Assembly (NCBI RefSeq): GCF_040412425.1
Contig: NC_089782.1
Coordinates: 24,735,122 to 24,799,121, forward strand
Direction of reading: 5' to 3'
DNA from: Macrobrachium rosenbergii
Taxonomy: Eukaryota > Arthropoda > Malacostraca > Decapoda > Palaemonidae
Length of the DNA stretch: 64,000 nt
A program made the position numbers and the translations under genes. Under the pieces are notes generated by a model, which had not been told where the DNA came from, made no database searches, and saw only the letters and a program-made list of their open reading frames with translations. Shown here one piece after another: positions 1 to 11,695 of the stretch. The stretch's first letter is position 1. Every line of letters starts with the position of its first letter.

Positions 1-291
1 TTCTGTGTAAAACAAAAACAAAAAAAGTTAATCGATTATGATGTTTTCTTATTAAAGTCACATCTTTATTGAGACACGAATGGAATAAATAACTAAGAAT
101 AAGTGTCTCTTGGAAAATAGATATATTTTAATTGATTATAAAAGTAATCTGACGACTAGAGAATACATAAACAGCAGACGTTCATATACAGTGGTTGTTC
201 AGTAACATTTATATTCGTGCATTTTTGATAACTGTTTTAGAAATGCAACTTGAAATTTGTATCATTTGTATCAAATCTTGAAGTTCCCACT

Positions 292-438
292 GTATATATA
301 TATATATATCTAATATATATATATATATATACTGTATATATATATATATATATATATATATCTATATATATATATATATATATATCTATATATATATATA
401 TTTTATATTATATATATATATATGTCTATATATATATA

Positions 439-477
<39 letters not shown>
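292..477. repeat. Interrupted (TA)n microsatellite
   Basis: About 186 bp of TA dinucleotides broken by TC, TG and TTT interruptions. It is followed at 552 by a short CT tract. Confidence 0.95.
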
Positions 478-481
<4 letters not shown>

Positions 482-961
482 CCCTTGTCATCATTCACGG
501 TCACTTGCTTTCCTTCACCAGCCTTGAGTTTGTCAACCTGACTCTGACTCTCTCTCTCTCTCTCTCATGTGTGTTGCCAGCAACCTTCCGTGTTGTCTCC
601 ATAGAATGTGGTGGAGGTTCCTGGTTAGAGGTCGTCAATGAACTGTACACATGTTGGTCGTTTAATTCAGTTCATTAGAATAATAATAAAAATATGTCTC
701 CTGTTCCTGCTGCCTTTTGACCTTACAAGCCTCGGGACGTTGAGTAAATGTGTTCTCCTTGATTGTTAAGAGTTTCATTTATCTGTTTGTGGTGGTTTTA
801 CAGAGCTAGTCAAAGGGTCATTCAGAGCGTTTGAATTCTTTAGTTTACTTGCATTAAAACTGAGTGCGTTGTATTTACGACTGTTGCATTCCTTTATTTT
901 TATTTTACTTTACGATTATTTTCATATTTGTTGATATTTTTTATTTGTTTTATAGCAAGAG

Positions 962-964
<3 letters not shown>

Positions 965-998
<34 letters not shown>

Positions 999-999
999 T
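965..999. repeat. (ATT)n microsatellite
   Basis: About 12 ATT units, uninterrupted. A poly-T run follows at 1113-1135. Confidence 0.95.
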
Positions 1000-1247
1000 A
1001 GCTTTCAGTGACTCAGAAGGTTTGATTGTAATCTGTAGTTTTCTGGGTTAATTTGTGCTATAAAATTCGACCATTAATTTTTTGGGATGTTGTATTGTAA
1101 TTTGCTTCGCTATTTTTTTTTTTTTTTTTTTTTTTATTAACTGTGAAGATCTCTCTCTCTCTCTCTCTAGAGATCATCCTTGGCGATTCTTTTGTTTAAT
1201 TAGCTATTGACGAGGCTTTTTTTTCTCGCAGCGTGAATAGATTACAG

Positions 1248-1248
<1 letters not shown>

Positions 1249-1325
<77 letters not shown>
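1249..1325. repeat. (CT)n microsatellite
   Basis: About 38 uninterrupted CT units. It is the largest of four CT tracts in 1.5 kb (also 1555-1606, 1888-1926, 2687-2745). Confidence 0.98.
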
Positions 1326-1327
<2 letters not shown>

Positions 1328-1552
1328 TTTAGCCTTGCATTCTTTACGGACGTTGTAGTATCGGACTGAGGGTTTTATTTGCATCTCGATTTGTTTAGGA
1401 ACTGTATGTATTTAAAATAAATAAAGTTTCTCTCTCTCTTCTCTGTCTTCTTCTCAGCCTTGCATTCTTTACGAAAGGTGTAGTTTTGGACCGATAGTTT
1501 AATTCGCATCTCGATTTGGTTAGAACACGGTATCGAGAAACTTGAATATAAG

Positions 1553-1554
<2 letters not shown>

Positions 1555-1606
<52 letters not shown>
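1555..1606. repeat. (TC)n microsatellite
   Basis: About 26 units. The sequence around it (AGCCTTGCATTCTTTACG at 1456 and at 1331) is repeated beside the 1249 tract, suggesting a local duplication that carried the flank. Confidence 0.95.
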
Positions 1607-1608
<2 letters not shown>

Positions 1609-1883
1609 AGCACTGTATTTTCTAACTTTTTGTTTCTCTGTTTTTCTGTCTGTGCCTATTTTCACGCATACCTTTATTTCTTTGCTCATCCTGAAGTCGT
1701 ATGATGTAGTTGAAAATCATTTCTCTCTCATTAAATAAATTTAGATGGTCATTGTCTTTTCGTACACGATAGCTTCTACACAGTTGGCAGTATCATGTTT
1801 TGTTTGGTCACGCAGCCGTTTGAGTAGCCATTGAGAAGTTTTCAAGACCATGAAAAATTTATTCTTACTCTTAGTGTGTATGT

Positions 1884-1887
<4 letters not shown>

Positions 1888-1926
<39 letters not shown>
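1888..1926. repeat. (TC)n microsatellite
   Basis: About 19 uninterrupted units. Confidence 0.95.
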
Positions 1927-1929
<3 letters not shown>

Positions 1930-2684
1930 CACATCAAGTTTTAGGTGGCTTACGTAACAACCAGTATAGAGAGCGATCTTGAATCAGAGGTGACCGTGAA
2001 TTCCGAATGTCACGGTGATTGATTTCCATCAGAATCCGTCACATCCTGGTACCTGCAGCTGCCTAACGGCATTGAAGAAGAGAGAGAAAGAAGAAGACTG
2101 AGAAAGAGAAGAAAGAAGAAATGATTATGAGTGCATAACGTGCAAACAAGTGGGAGGTGCAAACCAGTGCTTAAAATGAGGCATACAATAAGAAAGAGAG
2201 AATAATTTTCTCAGTTGAGTCATGCGTATTTATTCTGAGGTCGTCGATTAGCCATACCACATGCCCATCTGACACATACCGCTGCAACCTTTGAATAGAA
2301 TGGCACTCGTTGCATACCTTTGCCTTGAGTATCGTCTGATAAGTCAGCTGATAGTGTGTAATGGCCAAGATTATTATTTTTTCCGCTATGACGTTTTCTA
2401 GTACATCATGTCATAAGATGACAGCCTATAAAAAAGGTGCCTTTGACGAATCATTATCTCTGGGCTTTCTCGCTGCTTCTCGGTTACCCCCTTATATTTT
2501 ATTTTTTTATGTTTTTAAGTTAGAGATTAGGTGGAAATATACTTTGTACGTAAGAGATCGGAAATGTAATTCTATAACCGGGAATTTTCAGGTTCAAATT
2601 CATTTTCTCGACATAGCCAGAAAGGATGAATCTTCAGCCAGCCTGTAGTTTCCAAGTAATGTTTTTTTTTTTATTATTTAAGCA

Positions 2685-2686
<2 letters not shown>

Positions 2687-2747
<61 letters not shown>

Positions 2748-2772
2748 ACACACACACACTCACACACACACC
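2687..2772. repeat. Compound (TC)n-(CA)n microsatellite
   Basis: About 29 TC units followed by an imperfect CA tract. Confidence 0.95.
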
Positions 2773-4427
2773 ATGCGGAAGAAACTGAATGGGACATAGC
2801 ATCTACAGCGCGCCTGTTCGCATTTAGCCTAAATATCTCTTTTGAGAGTTTTTAATGGAATTTCAGCGAGCATTTGGGTCGGGATTTAATAAAGAATGCG
2901 GACGAAGATTACTTATAAGCCACTAAAATCACCCTTTCTTAGCTGTAACGCTTCCACAAAATACGTCTTTGTATTGTACTTAGGTTTGGTTTTAGTGGGG
3001 TGCTTTAATGGAAGAGGGGGCGACAAACGCAATGTTGTTTCGTTTTGAATTACTGGATCCCAAGCTTATTGTTTTCAGGCCGATGGATGTTTTACTTTAA
3101 AGTCTCTACTGAAAGTAGTTTTGACAGCAAATTGTTATTTATTGAATTATACAGTATACACACATCTTTTCATCTTGTGTTTATTTAGAAAAGAATTACA
3201 GGAAGCTAGAAATGTTTTTCCTAGTCGAAGTTACACGTTATTTTGAACAAGTAAACCGTTTGGCTGCTTCATGTCACTGAATCTGCAATTGCAAGCATGA
3301 ACAGGACTGCTGAGAAAGTTGCGCAAATAGAATTTTATCCAACAAATGGAGGGCTTATCATCAAGAATTTAAATTTAGGTTCTGTGACGTGCATTATTAA
3401 TGACAGATTATAATGTCGTCATCTTTCTCATTACAGTTCTCATTTCAAGTATTGGAAATTTTGTAACTAATCAGTCAAGGGTGTTGTTATGCTCATTATC
3501 TGTAATATCTGGAACATCCCACATAAGCTGATAGTATGTCCCCATTTTACCCAAGTTTTATCTTGAGACCATCTCTCCGGATGTAAGACTTCTGTCGCCC
3601 TTACTAGTCCCCTTAGCTATTTCCTACAATTTCCCTCGCAGATGCAGGCCACCTGCTTATATATCCCTAGTGGTCCTATTCGGCAGGGACACGTGCAGTA
3701 ACATTCCCTAGAGACCTTGTACAGGTGTAGGGATGACACTTAAACCTCTCTGGTGTAGATTTCGAATATGGCGGTTGCTGCATATTAAGTTGATGTTTTT
3801 CATAGAATGCATTGTAGTTTTAGCAAATATTCTTTCAGAGAATGTACGAAAGTTATTTATTGATTGATTTTACCGGGGTGGGAGGTTACTCTTTCGTTTA
3901 ATTTTGTGTATGTGTGTGTATCCATTTAAGAACCATAATCAAGATGCACACATATCTTGGAGTGTGTTGTATGTTAATAGTTTCTATATCTTTTACTGTA
4001 CGTTTATTCGTGTGGTTATAATGTCCATAAGTATCAAGTTATTGGATGATATACATTATGCTTAATGTACACGCCTTTTTTTATTTTAAGTAGTCATTAC
4101 TTACATAAAATAAAATGCACGTAAATGCAAAGTCTATCTCAGAACTGCAATTAGAAGTCTGGCCAAACCCCCCTTCCCCCCAATTAAAAAATATATACCT
4201 TATCTTAATTGTCAGGCTAAGGTTGGGCGTCGTCCTTGCCTCTAATGCATGATAATGTTCCGTAAACTGTAATCTGCTTCCTTTAACCTCTGTTCCTAAC
4301 ACGCAAATAACCCTTGCATTTTCTTTTTTCTTGCGTATCTCCTATCCTGTATCATCGGGGTGGCACGCTCCTCCATGTATGGTGCAGTGTTCTTTTCTCA
4401 TTTCTCATTTGGAATACCTGTAGCTGA

Positions 4428-4547
<120 letters not shown>

Positions 4548-4624
4548 CTCAGTGCTGATGGACAAATAAGATCACCTTTCTTGTTCATATTTATTTCCAC
4601 ACGTTTCAATTTTTTATATTTTTC

Positions 4625-4633
4625 ATATATAAT

Positions 4634-4718
<85 letters not shown>
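4625..4718. repeat. Compound (TA)n-(AC)n-(TA)n microsatellite
   Basis: The mirror partner of the 4429 locus, about 80 bp downstream of it; the two could pair as a hairpin. Confidence 0.95.
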
Positions 4719-4721
<3 letters not shown>

Positions 4722-5312
4722 TACTAAGTACTGTATATGTATAATATGTCAAAAACATCTCCTGTAAATGTTAACTTGTTGCTTTTTAATATATGTCGCT
4801 CTGTACTTCACGTGCTTGATATTTATCTTCTCTCATCCTTTAAATTCATCCTTCCACTTAATATTTTCCATCATTATTCAATTATATTTCTTACGATAAT
4901 ATATAATGGTATGTTTGTGTGTGTTTTATATCTATACACTAAGTTTCTTATTTCGTATTAACAATCAACTTTCAAAGACATTATAGTTAAAGTTTTTATG
5001 TTTTAACTTAGTATATGTGTATAGTTTATCTTATGTATTTTTAATTTCAAGTATGCCCTCATTTTAACTTTTATTTATTATTGTAATTTTTTTCAATTTT
5101 ATTTATTGTTTCATTGCTGTAGCAACTCCCCCTCCCTGATAATTGACACAAGACTAGCTGTAAAAATCAGCTATAAACTTAATCTTGAGTCATCCAAGGA
5201 CAAGTCTACTCAGGGTCGATGGAACGGGGGCCTTGAACGGAAACATAGTTTACTGCGAGAAAGTAGTTTTTCGTTCTGTTTTATAGGATATAGAGATTGT
5301 TGGAGCACAGGG

Positions 5313-5347
5313 AAATATATATATATATATATATACTCAGAGAGAAG

Positions 5348-5386
<39 letters not shown>

Positions 5387-5387
5387 T
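5313..5387. repeat. Compound (TA)n-(GA)n microsatellite
   Basis: Two TA blocks separated by AGAGAGAAGA, then a GA tract. An ATT tract follows at 5410. Confidence 0.9.
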
Positions 5388-5460
5388 TCATGATCATGTA
5401 ATGAGAATTTTTATTATTATTATTATTATTTCTTTCATCACATCGTCATACCCATTTCTT

Positions 5461-5700
5461 CAAAGCGCCCACGTTTATTTTCATCAGTTCCATGGACACT
5501 CCTCGTCTTCAAGAATTTAGCAAGGGATCCTAATCCTACGGCCTTCCTTGCATCATTTACGTGATCAACCTCCTTATCTTGTCATGAACCGTTACTTTTA
5601 CTTCCAAGTATGAGTATAAATCAGTCACTTTCATTCTGCCACCATCCATACTGACATTCATTGGTCCATGCTGGTGTATTTATTTTCATAACCTTGCTCC
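5461..5700 (-). mobile_element. Degenerate non-LTR retrotransposon fragment
   Basis: On the - strand, broken frames give NVSMDGGRMKVTDLYSYLEV and then, after a frameshift, EVDHVNDARKAVGLGSLAKF. Both are characteristic of the region just after the catalytic core of endonuclease-type LINE reverse transcriptases (DG..M..V..Y.YLG.. and V..ARKA.G.L.SL..). It has stops and frameshifts and no catalytic core. I read it as an old, short pol fragment. Confidence 0.5.
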
Positions 5701-6120
5701 TAATAACATAATGTTATCACTTTTCAGCTTTCTTCGCTTACTCGGGCGCAAGCACTCGCGCATATTTACGTTTAGGTAAACTATAAACTATAACTATTAA
5801 GAACATGAGTGAAGTGTCCCTACACTAACGAATGACAGTTTGTTTTGAGGGAAGTAAACTTCTTGGAAATGATGCATAGTTTGTCAGATTTTATGTCTTT
5901 GAAATTGAGAAATGAGCCGGATTTATGACTGTTTCAATAGGAAAATTTCATTGGAAAGAATATTTTATTATTCTTAAAGTTTGAAACTGTAAACAACTTT
6001 TTATCGCCTGAGTAAAGCGATGTCTTATTTTCTTAATCCTAAAATGATAACTTTTATTTTTTTAATTTATTTATTATTAAAATTCGACAACAATGTAACT
6101 GTTGTTTTCTTATGTTTCAG

Positions 6121-6151
6121 GTAAATCGGTGAAGTTCGATGGGTACTCATT
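6121..6151 (+). other. Candidate alternative first coding micro-exon
   Basis: A 31-nt segment flanked by a pyrimidine-rich TATGTTTCAG acceptor and a GTGAGT donor. It contains ATGGGTACTCATT and would end in phase 1, the phase needed to join 21706, giving MGTHCGMKSV. This loosely resembles the MGQK...GGVK start of other Gustavus proteins. The Kozak context is weak and the match could be chance. Confidence 0.15.
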
Positions 6152-6359
6152 GTGAGTATGTTCTGTTTTGCATTACTCTTGTTGGAGCTTGGGCATGGTA
6201 CGGAATTTTGACCTCTTAAAAATGAAAGCGAATGTTGTTGGAAGTTACTTTTGGGGACATAAGAATGTCTTCCAGCTGTGATTGAATAGAATAGTAATTG
6301 GGTATCGAGTTGCCACGAATTCTTAGAATTCTAGCAATTTTATATAAGTTTTATGGAGA

Positions 6360-6445
6360 TATGTATATCATATATATTATATAATATATATATATGTATG
6401 TATGTATGTATTTATATATACATACATACATATATACACACAGTC
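6360..6445. repeat. TA/TATG microsatellite
   Basis: Imperfect TA with GTAT and ACAT tetranucleotide stretches that make a partial palindrome. Confidence 0.85.
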
Positions 6446-7051
6446 GCATGTGCTTTTTCATAAAGAAAGAATTCCCTTATAGTAGCTCTCGAATGCAGAG
6501 ATGTACAGCACTGATTTACCAGTGGCCTTGATCAAACGCTTCACGTCGACATCGTAACTTGGGCGGAATGATTTCCTTGTCAGACTGTCGGGACGAAGGG
6601 CTTTATATGCGTACAGTTTTACGATCTGTTTGTAGATGACAGTTAAGTTTATATTTATAGTTCTTAGCAAGTCTTTTGGGATGAGGTGGCTAGTCCCTTG
6701 CCTTTTACAGCCTGCAAGCAACGACGGCCTACAAACTTGGGGTACCTAATTCACTGCTGAGGTCAACATGGCCACAGAACGTCCTTTTTTGAACCTGGAT
6801 GCACTTTTTTTTTTTTTTTTCTCTCTTTTTGACGAATGATAATGCATCACAGACAAATAATATTAAAGGAAAAGTGTATTAGAGACGAAAAACATGTCAT
6901 GTAATATGATTTTGACAAGCAGTAAAACTGTGATTAATTATCAAGTTCATGAATCAAATAGTTATTTGTGCCACATTTAAATTAGTCTTTCTAAGATTCC
7001 ATCGTGCATCCCTAAATACCCTGTTATCCCTATTGAGACCAAATTTAACCT

Positions 7052-7073
7052 GAGAGAGAGAGAGAGAGAGAGA
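7052..7073. repeat. (GA)n microsatellite
   Basis: About 11 GA units. Confidence 0.9.
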
Positions 7074-7268
7074 TGTGTGTTGGGGCTGATGATCATCGCC
7101 TTGATCAGTCTTGTCTGCCAAGATTAAGATTGTTTGCTGGCCGACCTTGTTCACTTGACTCTTAATTTGCATCTCGGGTAAACTTGGCCAGAGTGCGGTA
7201 TCAACTTTATCCCTCTTGTTACGCTTTACATGTTCCACATCTTGTCACTTGATGACCAGAATGAATGA

Positions 7269-7284
7269 ATGTGTGTGTGTGTGG

Positions 7285-7380
<96 letters not shown>

Positions 7381-7381
7381 G
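7269..7381. repeat. Compound (GT)-(TA)-(GT)-(GA) microsatellite
   Basis: Four clean dinucleotide blocks in series with sharp boundaries, 113 bp in all. Confidence 0.97.
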
Positions 7382-8303
7382 CTGCGCAAATTGTTTCTTT
7401 AGATTACTTTATCGTGTAACACGCGTCAGTGCTATTCATCTCCGTCTTTATAACCTTCACGTGTTTATTGCATTTTTGGCTCTTTTTTTTTTCGCAACAA
7501 ATGGAAATGATATTCAGTGTCATCTTGAGGAGGGAGATAAATAAAATTTTGTCTTTTTAATAGGAAAATGTAATGTTTATTTTTATCTCATCCCATTTTA
7601 TTATGTTTAATTATAGGTTTGAATGTCTCGAGAGAGTAACTTCGTTCTCTATATTTTACGCTCTTCAAGAATTTCCATCATTATTATGTGGGTTTTGATT
7701 AAATCAGTTTTGTTACAGTCATAAACCCTGTTATATTTTCACGATGTCCCATTTACCCTTGTCAAGGCATCTGGATACCAAAGAGACCTTCCTTGAGGGA
7801 CATTCGCAAGATAATGAAATAGGTTCGTTTCTATAACAGCATTTCGAAAGATAAAGCATACCTCGTCCTCTTGGGAGGAGCCATAAAATTCTTTATGTAC
7901 TTTGGCGACTTGTTAACAATTTCAACGTTATTTTCACTTGCATTAGTGATTGTTGAGAAATGTAAATTTCCTTTTTTACATGCGTTCGAGATTGGCGGCG
8001 TGTGATTTAACTGGTCTCTCGAAACATTTGCTTATAAAGTCAGGGCTGGCTTGTGTTTGTCTAAAAGGTAAAACTGTCCTTGAATGGGCTAGAGACTTGG
8101 GGGCGTCTCAGCATCCCCTCTGGTCTGAAGATGAAGATGATGGTGGTGCCTATATGCATGATGATGATCCAACTAAGGGAGAGATTGGTGATTGCCAAAT
8201 TGTGGAGCCCTCTCCCTCTTCCTGGTCCTCTTAAATCTTGCCTCTTCCTGTCAGGTGTCACTTTTATTATTCTGGTGAGGTTTCGGTGGTTATGTTGTCA
8301 TTT

Positions 8304-8346
8304 ACACTCACACACACACACACTCTCTCTCTCTCTCTCTCTCTCA
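8304..8346. repeat. Compound (CA)n-(CT)n microsatellite
   Basis: A CA tract passes directly into a CT tract. A GT/GA mirror tract follows about 35 bp later. Confidence 0.9.
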
Positions 8347-9852
8347 GACAAAAGCATGCAGTACGTGTAGGTGTGAGTGTGTGTGAGAGAGAGTGGGCAG
8401 TGATACGTTAAATAGTTCATTCTGACTAATGAGAGCGGGAGAGTGAAAAGGTCTTGCGAGAGGGATAATTTCTGGCACCTAACCTAATGAGCTAGCTCCT
8501 GGCATCTCAAGGTCAAGGTTGAGCGCATATTCTCTCTCGTTCTCTCTCATTTGTTTTTGTGTGCAGGTGACATTAATCGTTAGTGCTATTTTTGTTTCAC
8601 TGCTTTAGATTTCGGTTTAGAGTACAAAGTAACTTGAATTCATTAGAGTTAAAACACTGCAAGGTTAAAGTGTTATGCATAAGTAACATGAGTAAATCGA
8701 ATTTGATTAGATTTCTCTGAGCCTGTTGTGTGTATCATGTACCGTTTGCCATTAGGCTTTAATTCAAAATAATTATTATTTTAATGTCAAATGTATGTGG
8801 GCTCATTTCAGTTCCAACACTGACTTTTAAAACGCTGCCAGCTTAAAATTCTTTGGAAATTATAATTTATAGCTTATAATTTATTTCGTTGCAAGGCAAC
8901 CTGGTGATATATTCTCTGTTTTTATTTGTGGCCGAAAATAAACTCGACATTGTCATACATAATGATAGATTCTCCTCTTTAAAAAGAGAGGGAGTTTTTA
9001 TTATAACTTATGAGAACGAATAGTGTCGTTGAGTATGAGTGAACAAGAGATGATAATGGTGATTATAGCCAGTTGACATTGTATGTAAAGAAAATGGCGG
9101 ATGTGATAAGAACGGCATGTCTAATCTATCAAGAGATAAAGAAGAGAGATTGAAGAGCTTGTTCACGTTGCCAGATAACGTGGCTATATGTTTTGACGTT
9201 AAAACGTGTAGCGTAACAGCGCTTTTCTCTTGATCGCCGTTCCATCCTTTTTTACACGTGCGTTTGTTGTGTTATTTCCAAATATGTTAAGGAGAATAAG
9301 CTCAGGACTGTTTTCCCAGTACATAATAATGTATGTACACATGTAACCTTATCTGCAGGTATAGATATGAAATCGTTCTTCTCAGCTTCCTTCATGGTTT
9401 ATGAGCCAAGATTTGAGTGTTAAGAGCCAACTACTGCTGTGGCTTTACCTTTCAGATCACAGGAGATGGGGTAAGTAATATCTGTATATGGAAGCAGCAT
9501 TAGGAGCATGATAAACAGTCGTTGCTTTTAGCCTGAAGGCTTAGCCAAGTTTCTCCATTTCAGGAGCGATACTGTGTCTTCTTCTTGTCCGAATATAGAT
9601 TCGCCTCTTTATAAAAGTTCATTGATCCAGCATCCTGGGGATAGGGAGGGGGATGTTAGACCTGACATTTGTTAATTGCTGGAAGTGTGAGAAGTTTTCG
9701 CTTCCACAAATCTCCACCAGTCAGTACCATCCCGTCTCATGCTTTTCCTCTAAGAAGGTTTGAGTCTCCTAACTCTTCTGGTCATAGAAGTAAACAAACG
9801 TTGAGAAAAGAAAATCTTCCAACAATTGAAAAAATTAGCCTCTAGCCCGCAT

Positions 9853-9854
<2 letters not shown>

Positions 9855-9904
<50 letters not shown>

Positions 9905-9912
9905 TATATATA
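9855..9912. repeat. (TA)n microsatellite
   Basis: About 29 TA units with one phase break. Confidence 0.95.
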
Positions 9913-10193
9913 GCTTGTTCGCACGAATGTATTTCCTTGCGCAAGTATGAGTCATCAAGGTATGTGCCAGGGCTAGTATCTGGGAAGAACGGAAGGCAAC
10001 TTTTTCCGCGTGTCGTGTTAGTTGACAGATTATGATAGTTCTGTTGAAATCGCGGTTATCAAGTAACTTTATGATTGTATAGATACGCTCTCTTTGTTTG
10101 TCCTTATAGATTTAAAGATTTATGTGTATGCACGGTTTTTACTTTTTTTAATCTATATGAATTCATTTTTGTCCTAAAGTAAAAATTAGTACA

Positions 10194-10198
<5 letters not shown>

Positions 10199-10240
<42 letters not shown>
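10199..10240. repeat. (TA)n microsatellite
   Basis: About 20 TA units at the left edge of the GC-richer island holding the CRE and NRF-1-like motifs. Confidence 0.95.
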
Positions 10241-10242
<2 letters not shown>

Positions 10243-10336
10243 ATAAAATACTGTTAGCCCTACCGCCGCAGGCCTTTTTCCTTTTTTGTTTTCTGGGATT
10301 GAGTTGCTGAGAGGCCTTTACATCCGGTTTTACAAG

Positions 10337-10344
10337 TGACGTCA
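10337..10344. promoter_or_regulatory. Perfect CRE palindrome TGACGTCA
   Basis: A full CREB/ATF-type palindrome in a short GC-richer island (10255-10495) set between two TA microsatellites, 1.35 kb upstream of the long gus-frame ORF. It could be part of a distal gus promoter or first-exon region. No TSS can be defined by eye. Confidence 0.3.
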
Positions 10345-10460
10345 CAGGTAACCGCCTCTTGCAAAGTTTCTCGGATTTTAAGTTTTGTTCTAAATACGGA
10401 CGGGATTTTCCTTTGGGAAAACTGAATTTCGCAGAATCTCCCAAGTATGACGCGTGTCCC

Positions 10461-10474
10461 GTACGCATGCGCAC
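10461..10474. promoter_or_regulatory. NRF-1/EWG-like motif GTACGCATGCGCAC
   Basis: Close to the NRF-1 consensus YGCGCAYGCGCR (the Drosophila homologue is Erect wing). It lies about 120 bp from the CRE in the same island. NRF-1 sites are typical of CpG-rich housekeeping promoters. Function is inferred only from the motif and its clustering. Confidence 0.3.
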
Positions 10475-10590
10475 ACTCGCCCTTCCAACCATTCATTTAT
10501 TTGCTTGACAATTTGTATGCATAAAATGTGTAAATTCATGAGTTATGGATAATTTGGAAGCGTGGATTTTACTGTATAAAGGAGCCTCAC

Positions 10591-10625
10591 AATATATATA
10601 TACACATACATATACTGTGTATGTG

Positions 10626-10709
<84 letters not shown>
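10591..10709. repeat. (TA)n with CA/GT interruption
   Basis: A TA-rich 119-bp tract with an internal partly palindromic ACATACATATAC...GTATGTGTATGT segment. Confidence 0.93.
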
Positions 10710-10712
<3 letters not shown>

Positions 10713-10945
10713 TTGTGATTTTTAGTAACATCCATCTCACCACTATTTAGAAGACACAAAACAACATACTTTCTGTAGAAAATGGGCAGTAAAATAGCTG
10801 GAAGTAGTTTCATAAAACCTTTTATTACTATGCGATACTTCAGGTGTTCCTTGCAAGTTAGCTTTTGAATTATGAAAGCTGACAGCATGCACATACTTTC
10901 TACCCAGACATGCAGTGCAGGTGTGGTATTGTATCTCATTTATTT

Positions 10946-10948
<3 letters not shown>

Positions 10949-10990
<42 letters not shown>
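10949..10990. repeat. (CT)n microsatellite
   Basis: About 21 CT units, 0.7 kb upstream of the long gus-frame ORF. It may lie in the gus promoter or 5' UTR. Confidence 0.95.
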
Positions 10991-10993
<3 letters not shown>

Positions 10994-11695
10994 GAGCTGT
11001 AGTATGTTTGGCTGGCTGGCTCACTGGCTGTGTGCCCTCTGGGGGTACACACTTGGCAGGTAGGTGGAAGGATTTGTCCGCGGGGGTTAGTAGGGGGCAC
11101 AGTTGTATTCTCAGGGGTGTCGGCGATATGCGGCATATACCCACGTGCCAGCTGTATGCCCAAGTCAGTTCTTAGTCGGTGCCAGAGAAAGCATCACCGA
11201 GCCCTCGCTCTGTCTGCCCCCCTCTCTCTCTCTCTTCTCTCGCTGAGTGTCTTCATTTCCACCGAGGCACATTCTCCCGTCACTACAGTACGCAAGGAGT
11301 GTTGACTTCTTAGTTTCGATTTGGGATTACACTAAAATCGTAACATTTACAAACTCGGAAAATAAGTGCAAGCGACCTGAAGGGAAACTGAACCACTTCC
11401 ATTAGACTCGGAACGTTAAACTGCTCATAGCGTGAACGGTATCTTGCCTTGTGTAGGCTTGCAAGTGAGGGAAATGTCATAGAGTATACGCTGACGAACT
11501 CGGTATTACAAAGTATTTATTTGGAAGGATGTGCATTTATTGCCTTTACAAGATTCTCGTTGCATTTTAATACTTGAAACGTTTTATTCTGATAACACCG
11601 AGGTTAATGTTCGGATTTTTTTTGGACTGTCAACGAGGAGTTTATTAATATTTGAGTGGAGGCTATTCACACACGTTATTTTTTAATAGATCAGA

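Larger units (their letters stand above)
6446..10254. other. Non-coding AT-rich stretch with scattered microsatellites
   Basis: Short ORFs (such as 6458-6721 on - and 7950-8234 on +) have no recognisable motifs, no support from neighbouring splice sites, and normal AT-rich composition. I see nothing else to annotate outside the listed microsatellites. Confidence 0.5.

Noticed and set aside
250..678. 142-codon ORF rich in Ile and Tyr
   Set aside because: It is a translation of a TA microsatellite. The same applies to the ORFs at 4352-4678, 7216-7544, 50779-51096 and 61715-62268.
9455..9470. Micro-exon candidate ATCACAGGAGATGGG between a TTTCAG acceptor and a GTAAGT donor
   Set aside because: The ATG would end in phase 2 and does not join gus exon 2 in frame. 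There is no other support.
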